The notes below the pieces were generated by a model. It did not search any database and was not told the DNA's origin. It saw nothing but the letters and a program-made list of their open reading frames with translations. From Chromatocurvus sp046260765 (GTDB taxonomy: Bacteria > Pseudomonadota > Gammaproteobacteria > Pseudomonadales > Halieaceae), in NCBI GenBank assembly GCA_046260765.1, contig JBHEOO010000012.1:20776-84775 (forward strand): DNA of 64,000 nucleotides, in the 5' to 3' direction. Shown here piece by piece: positions 58,878-64,000 of the stretch. Position 1 is the stretch's first letter, and each line of letters opens with the position of its first letter. Made by a program: the position numbers and the translations under genes.

Positions 58878-60356
58878 GTGACTCCGGAAGAATTCAGCGC
58901 GCTGGCGGCGCAGGGCTACAACCGCATCCCGATCAGCCTTGAGGTGCTTGCGGATGTGGAGACGCCGATCAGCACCTACCGCAAGCTGGCCGAGGGGCCC
59001 TATTCCTACCTGTTCGAGTCTGTGCAGGGCGGCGAGAAATGGGGCCGCTACTCCATTATCGGACTGCCCTGTCGCACGCGGCTTGTGGTGCGCGGTCACG
59101 AGGTGGAGGAGTGGCACGACGGCGCCTGCCGTGAACGCCATGAAGTTGACGACCCGCTCGACTTTATCGAGGCCTACGCGGGCCGTTACCGCTGTGCACC
59201 AGTGGTCGACATGCCGGTTTTTCACGGCGGTCTGGTTGGCTATTTCAGCTACGACACCGTGCGTTACGTGGAGCCTCGTCTCGCCGCCAGCTGTCCGCCG
59301 GATGTCATGGGTACGCCGGATATCCTGCTCATGCTGTCGGACGAAGTGCTGGTATTTGATAATCTTGCCGGGACGCTGCGGCTGGTCGTGAATGTCGATC
59401 CCGCCGTACCCGACGCCCTCGCCACGGGACAGGCACGCCTCAAAGAACTGGCGGCGCGACTCCCCCGACAGATGCCCGGCTTGCCCGCCGTCGACCTGGC
59501 CGCCCGCGATGAGGAGGCGCTGGAGAGTCAGGCGCGGTCGAGCCTGCGTCGCGAGGATTTCGAGGCGGCGGTGGAAAAAATCCGCGAGTACGTACTGGCC
59601 GGCGACGTCATGCAGGTGGTGCCCTCCCAGCGACTGAGCGTGCCGTTCACTGCGCCGCCGCTGAATCTGTATCGCGCGCTGCGCAACCTGAATCCCTCGC
59701 CTTATCTTTACTTTCTCGACCTGGGGGATTTTCAGGTGGTGGGCTCATCGCCGGAGATTCTCGCACGCCTGCAGCAGGGCATGGTCACCGTTCGCCCGAT
59801 CGCCGGCACGCGCCCACGCGGCGCCACCCCGGAAGAAGATGCCGCGCTGGAAGCCGAACTGCTGGCCGACCCCAAGGAAATCGCCGAGCACCTCATGCTG
59901 ATCGACCTCGGCCGCAACGATGTCGGGCGTATCGCCGAGACCGGCAGTGTGAGGCTCACCGAGAACATGCTCGTGGAGCGCTACTCCCACGTCATGCACA
60001 TTGTCTCCAACGTCACCGGCCGTCTGTTGCCCGGCAAGACGGCAATGGATGTGCTTCGGGCCACCCTGCCAGCGGGTACCCTCAGCGGTGCGCCGAAGAT
60101 TCGCGCTATGCAGATTATTGATGAACTGGAGACGGTCAAGCGCGGCGTCTACGGCGGCGCGGTGGGCTATCTGTCCTGGGCGGGTGACATGGACACGGCC
60201 ATTACCATCCGCACCGCCGTGATTAAGGATGGCGAGCTGCACGTGCAGGCCGGGGCGGGCGTGGTGGCGGATTCCGTGCCGACCAGCGAGTGGGAGGAGA
60301 CGCTCAACAAGGCACGTGCGGTGCTGCGCGCGGCGGCGATGGCGTCGCCCGCGTAG
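58878..60356 (+). CDS. trpE: Anthranilate synthase component I
   Basis: The 492-residue enzyme converts chorismate to anthranilate with the TrpG glutaminase. Motifs include VVGSSPEILARL, RPIAGTRPRGATPEED, LIDLGRNDVGRI and LPAGTLSGAPKIRAMQIIDELE. It uses a GTG start, 9 bp after the rpe stop. trpG is not in this window just downstream. Confidence 0.95.
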   Translation: MTPEEFSALAAQGYNRIPISLEVLADVETPISTYRKLAEGPYSYLFESVQGGEKWGRYSIIGLPCRTRLVVRGHEVEEWHDGACRERHEVDDPLDFIEAYAGRYRCAPVVDMPVFHGGLVGYFSYDTVRYVEPRLAASCPPDVMGTPDILLMLSDEVLVFDNLAGTLRLVVNVDPAVPDALATGQARLKELAARLPRQMPGLPAVDLAARDEEALESQARSSLRREDFEAAVEKIREYVLAGDVMQVVPSQRLSVPFTAPPLNLYRALRNLNPSPYLYFLDLGDFQVVGSSPEILARLQQGMVTVRPIAGTRPRGATPEEDAALEAELLADPKEIAEHLMLIDLGRNDVGRIAETGSVRLTENMLVERYSHVMHIVSNVTGRLLPGKTAMDVLRATLPAGTLSGAPKIRAMQIIDELETVKRGVYGGAVGYLSWAGDMDTAITIRTAVIKDGELHVQAGAGVVADSVPTSEWEETLNKARAVLRAAAMASPA

Positions 60357-60504
60357 CACGGTCTGACCCATAATGGACGCGAGGGCTGAACTGTTGAGGT
60401 GATCACTGCAGCGCTCTGGCTGAGGAAGGACGGTGAACCGCGCGTGCGGGCCGACTCTGGCAATGGCATCATAAAAAGGAGATGTCTGCGAGGGTGCGCA
60501 CCGG

Positions 60505-61699
60505 ATGATCAGCGCGCAAGGAGTTGACCTGCTGTTTGAGCAGCACCCGGATGCCATGTGGGTTTATGACACCGAAACCCTGGCGTTTCTCGCGGTGAAT
60601 GAGGCGGTGATCCGTCACTATGGCTATAGTCGCGACGAATTCCTCGAGATGACCATAAAGACGATCCGTCCGCCCGAGGACGTGGCACGCCTGCGCGAAG
60701 TTGTCCGAGGCCGGGGGCGCGGCCCACGCCGCCCTGGACTGTGACGTCATCGGCGCAAGTCGGGTGAATTGATTGATGCCGACGTGCGCGGCCAGTCCGT
60801 GACCTGGGCGGATCGCGAGGCGGTGCTGGTCTGCGCCCGGGATGTCACCTCACTGCTGGACGTGCAGCAGGAAAAGCACGCGCTCCTGGAGCGTGGTGAA
60901 TACGCCGATTCATGATGCAAACGGCTCAATGGTCTTCATTGTGCATCGGGTCGAGGACCTCACTGAGTTTGTGCGTGCGGCATTGGTGGCGGTGGGTGAC
61001 GACGAGGACGACGCCAGCCTGAGGCAGGAGGTTCTGAGCCGCTCACGGGAGCTCCGGGCCGCAAACCTGAAGCTCGGCGAATACCAGAGTCAGCTGAAGA
61101 TGGTGCAGCGCCTGCTGAAAGTAGTGGTGTGGCGGCTTGATCTCGATACCGAAGAGATGCACCGGTATGGTTCTGAGCATGTTGTATGGGTTCGTCAAGC
61201 AGTCGGGCGGTCATATCAAGCTGTGTACTCGGAGCCGGGCGAAGGCACGACGGTAAAGCTCTACTTTCCCCGTTCATTTGACGAGGCGACTGCAATGCCA
61301 GAGCCGCGTCGTAATGCCGTGGCTCAGGGCCAGAACGAGCATATCGTGGTGGTTGAGGACGATACGCTGGTGCGAGACCAGGAGGTCGCTTTGCTGGAGG
61401 GTATAAGTTATCGGGTCACGAGTGCTGCATCGGATGCTGACGCCATGCGCATCATTCAGGGCGACGAGGCTATCGACCTTTTGTGTAACGACGTGATCAT
61501 GCCCGGGGGCATGAACGGGCGGCAGCTGGCGGAGGCGGCCTGCGCGCTGCGGCCGGGTCTGCGTGTGCTGTTTACCTCTGGTTACACCGAGAACGCGATC
61601 GTCCACCACGGCCGGCTGGATCCCGGCGTGCAGCTACTGAGCAAGCCCTAGCGGCGCGCGGAGCTCGCTGCCAAGGTCCGCAAGGTGCTCTCTTCCTGA
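60505..61699 (+). pseudogene. Decayed PAS-type hybrid histidine kinase
   Basis: Pieces of one gene occur in order but in different frames. They are a PAS start (60505-60741, FEQHPDAMWVYD, AVIRHYGYSRDEFL), a PAS tail in a second frame (60751-60912, RRKSGELIDADVRG, CARDVTSLLD), and VNTPIHDANGSMVFIVHRVED in a third. A remnant of the ATPase domain (YSEPGEGTTVKLYFPR) and a receiver domain with GQNEHIVVVEDDTLVRDQ follow. The last part is cut by TAG 61649-61651, after which the frame continues RRAELAAKVRKVLSS to TGA 61699. Most of the kinase core is absent. Confidence 0.82.
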
Positions 61700-61739
61700 G
61701 TAAAGGGCTCGCGCTAGGCTTGTGGCGTGGGTCAATGCC

Positions 61740-61795
61740 GGGAATCGGGAATCGGGAATCGGGAATCGGGAATCGGGAATCTGGAATCTGGAATC
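61740..61795. repeat. Heptamer repeat (GGGAATC)6(TGGAATC)2
   Basis: Eight units of seven bases occur in a row, 15 bp after the SNF2-helicase stop on the minus strand and 40 bp after the kinase remnant. Similar GGGAATC arrays are known between genes of some Xanthomonadales, from memory. Confidence 0.9.
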
Positions 61796-61810
61796 TGACA
61801 AAGCGTTACC

Positions 61811-64000
61811 CTACCGCTCCAGCAAAGCCAACAGGCTTTCTCCGTCCCTCGGCAGGCCCGCGGCGCCGGCGTCGCTGAACAGGGTGTCTGCGAGGGCGCG
61901 TTTCTGCGCCTGCAGTGTCTGAATGCGCTCCTCGACGGTATCGGCGGCAATCAGCTTGTAGACAAACACAGGTTTATCCTGGCCGATCCGATAGGCGCGG
62001 TCGCTGGCCTGGGCTTCCACCGCCGGATTCCACCAGGGGTCGAGGTGAATGACGACATCCGCGGTGGTGAGGTTGAGCCCGCTGCCGCCGGCCTTCAGAC
62101 TGATCAGGAACACGGGCACTTCACCCTTCTGAAAGCGGTCGATGGCCTCCTGTCGTTTGCGGGTCTGGCCCGTCAGCTTGCTGTAGGAAATATGCAGCGT
62201 CTTGAGCTCTTCCTCCACCAGCGTGAGCACCTGGGTAAACTGTGAGAACACCAGCAGTCTGCGGCCTTCCTCAATCAGCTGTGGCACGTTATTGCGCAGC
62301 CAGGTGAGCTTCGCGCTTTCGCGTATATCCGCCGCTACTTCCAGCTTGACCAGGCGCGGATCGATGCAGGCCTGGCGCAGTTTGAGCAGGGCATCGAGAA
62401 ACTGGATATGGCTGCGCGCCATGCCCTGTCTCGCCACCAGTTTGCGGATGTGCTTCTGCATGCTCATGCGAATGCTTTCATAAAGCGCCCGTTGCTGGCC
62501 CGCAAGTTCCACATACTGCACCAGCTCCGTCTTGGGCTGCAGCTCTGACGCCACTTCCGCCTTGGTCCGGCGCAACAGGAACGGTGCTACCCGTGTGGCC
62601 AGCTGCAGCTGGCGCTCCCGATCGCCGTGTTCTTCAATCGGCTGACGGAACTGTTGGCGAAACGCCTGCTGCCCACCCAACAGGCCGGGCAGGGCCACGT
62701 CCATCAGCGCCCAGAGTTCTCCGAGGTGATTCTCCAGCGGCGTTCCGGTAAGACAGAGGTGACAGTCCGCCTGCAACCCACGCACGCGGCGGGCAAGTTT
62801 TGTGGCCGGATTCTTGATGGCCTGGGCCTCATCCAGGACCAGCAGGCTGAACCCCTGATCCTCGTAGTGTGCATGGTCACGCAGCAGCAGAGGGTAGGTA
62901 GTGACGACGATATCGACCGTCGAAATCTGGCTGAACCACGCGTGGCGCGTCGGGCCGTGGATCAGCAGGCTGCGCAGACCGGGACAGAAGTGCTCGATTT
63001 CCCTCAGCCAGTTGCCAGCAACGCTGGTAGGCGCGAGTATCAGGGCCGGCCTTGCGAGTTTGCCGCTGTCCTTCAGGTGCTGGATAAGCGCCAGTGTTTG
63101 CAGGGTCTTGCCCAGACCCATATCGTCGGCGAGGATGCCACCGAAGCCGTGGCTGAAGAGAAAATACAGCCAGTCCAGTCCCTGCTGCTGGTAGGAACGC
63201 AGGGTAGCGCGCAGCCCAGGTGGCACAGGAACCGGCTGCAGCCCCTGAAATTCGCGCAGCTGTTGCGCCAGCCTGCGTGTCAGCGGTGCGCCGCGATCCT
63301 CGACCAGTGCCTGCTCGGGCAGTTGCGCTGCACGGAAAGCAGGCAGATGCACTCTGCCGTTGAGGGAGTACTCGCCGAACAGCGACTCAATCAGGTCGCG
63401 CAGCGCCCGCAGTGGCACGGTGTCGATTTCCAGCCNNNNNNNNNNTGGCGCTCGCCGTCGCGCAGGATCGTGTCCACCTTGACCCGCTCTGTGGGCAGCG
63501 AATAGCCGGGGTCGGCGTGGATGTGCCAGCCCGAAGCCTGCAGCTCAGGGAACTGGTTTGCCTCCAGGCGTCGCCAGAAAGGCAGTATTTCACCGGCATG
63601 CGCCACATCCGGCACCCAGACCTGCGGCCACGATCCGATGCTGGCATTGAGCGCCAGCCCCAGGTTCGAGATCTGGTCGCACAGAGCGAATTCCTGCTCC
63701 CGATTGCGGTGCACCAGCCAGGACTGGCCCTCGATCTCATGCAGCGCGTCGCTGTCGTCCTGCTCGATATAGGTGGGTGACATGGGCACTGGGCCGTAGT
63801 GAAACTCCAGCAACAGGCCGGGCACACGAATGCCGTCGGCATCATTCCCCGCCACCAGAGTGAGGTGTGGCACCGGCGTATCGACCGTGGTGACCTCCGG
63901 CTCCTCGGGCAGCGGCAGCTGCGCACGATCAAAGTACTGGCGCAGCTGCAGGGCCACCCGTGTCATCTGGTCTTGGGGCACCGGCGGCATCGTCTGCAGC
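61811..64000 (-). CDS. SNF2-family DEAD/DEAH helicase (5' end beyond the window; 10-N gap inside)
   Basis: The C-terminal 535 residues contain the helicase core: ADDMGLGKTLQTLAL, LDEAQAIKNPATKLA, LTGTPLENHL, VFSQFTQVLTLVE and LKAGGSGLNLTTADVVIH, with PWWNPAVEAQASDRAYRIGQ. The part upstream of the 10-N gap continues in another frame and matches the non-catalytic N-terminal region of bacterial SNF2 proteins. The frame change is best explained by the arbitrary size of the gap. The start lies outside the window. Confidence 0.9.
63436..63445. other. Assembly gap (10 N)
   Basis: Ten N occur inside the SNF2-helicase gene. The length is probably a placeholder, because the reading frame differs on the two sides. 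Confidence 0.97.

Noticed and set aside
1..64000. Transposase, integrase or phage genes that could mark island mobility
   Set aside because: None was found on either strand; island borders are inferred only from gene content and the operator distribution.

Overview
The window looks like a chromosomal segment of a marine-type gammaproteobacterium, probably of the Cellvibrionales/Halieaceae kind. The evidence is the lptD-surA-pdxA block next to amgK-murU and rpe-trpE, and a large set of TonB-dependent receptors of the type that begins LEEVIVTARKR, common in aquatic Proteobacteria that eat polycyclic or terpenoid compounds. This placement is inference from gene content. Two runs of N (57422-57692 and 63436-63445) show it is a draft scaffold. 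I saw no rRNA, tRNA, CRISPR array or insertion sequence.

Positions 1-46.9 kb form one catabolic island. It holds four TonB-dependent receptors, four Rieske oxygenase alpha subunits, a Rieske ferredoxin, an adrenodoxin-type ferredoxin, a cytochrome P450, eight short-chain dehydrogenases (SDRs), three zinc-free NADPH oxidoreductases (MDRs), a CoA ligase, a paired acyl-CoA dehydrogenase, a thiolase with its DUF35 partner, a complete 2-oxoacid dehydrogenase complex (E1 alpha, E1 beta, E2, E3), a Tat-exported KstD-like flavoprotein with a small cytochrome c, and several small NTF2-like, VOC, SRPBCC, ABM and EthD proteins. The layout suggests uptake of a bulky hydrophobic ring or isoprenoid compound, hydroxylation by Rieske and P450 enzymes, alcohol and enone oxidoreduction, CoA activation, beta-oxidation and thiolytic or retro-aldol cleavage, then oxidation of a 2-oxoacid. 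The actual substrate cannot be read from the sequence.

The main discovery is regulatory. Thirteen intergenic regions of the island, and none seen to the right of it, carry an 18-bp dyad of the form AAACA-N8-TGTTT, five with perfect arms. Nearly every operon or divergent gene pair has exactly one. The only regulator in the window is a TetR protein at 19245-19964, and one of the sites lies between it and the eight-gene operon that diverges from it. I propose a single-regulator regulon of about 46 kb.

From 46.9 to 51.2 kb lies a module of uncertain function: a beta-propeller with a c-type haem motif, a mono-haem secreted protein, a small carboxypeptidase-regulatory-like protein and two small membrane proteins. 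The last four are arranged as a tail on the lptD-surA-pdxA operon, where rsmA-apaG-apaH usually sit. From 51.2 kb rightwards there are housekeeping genes: pdxA, surA and lptD on the minus strand, amgK, murU, rpe and trpE on the plus strand, then a decayed PAS hybrid histidine kinase and a truncated SNF2-family helicase on the minus strand. Short tandem repeats occur at several gene borders: (TCTGG)12 upstream of a receptor gene, hexamer repeats at both ends of amgK, and (GGGAATC)n beside the helicase gene.
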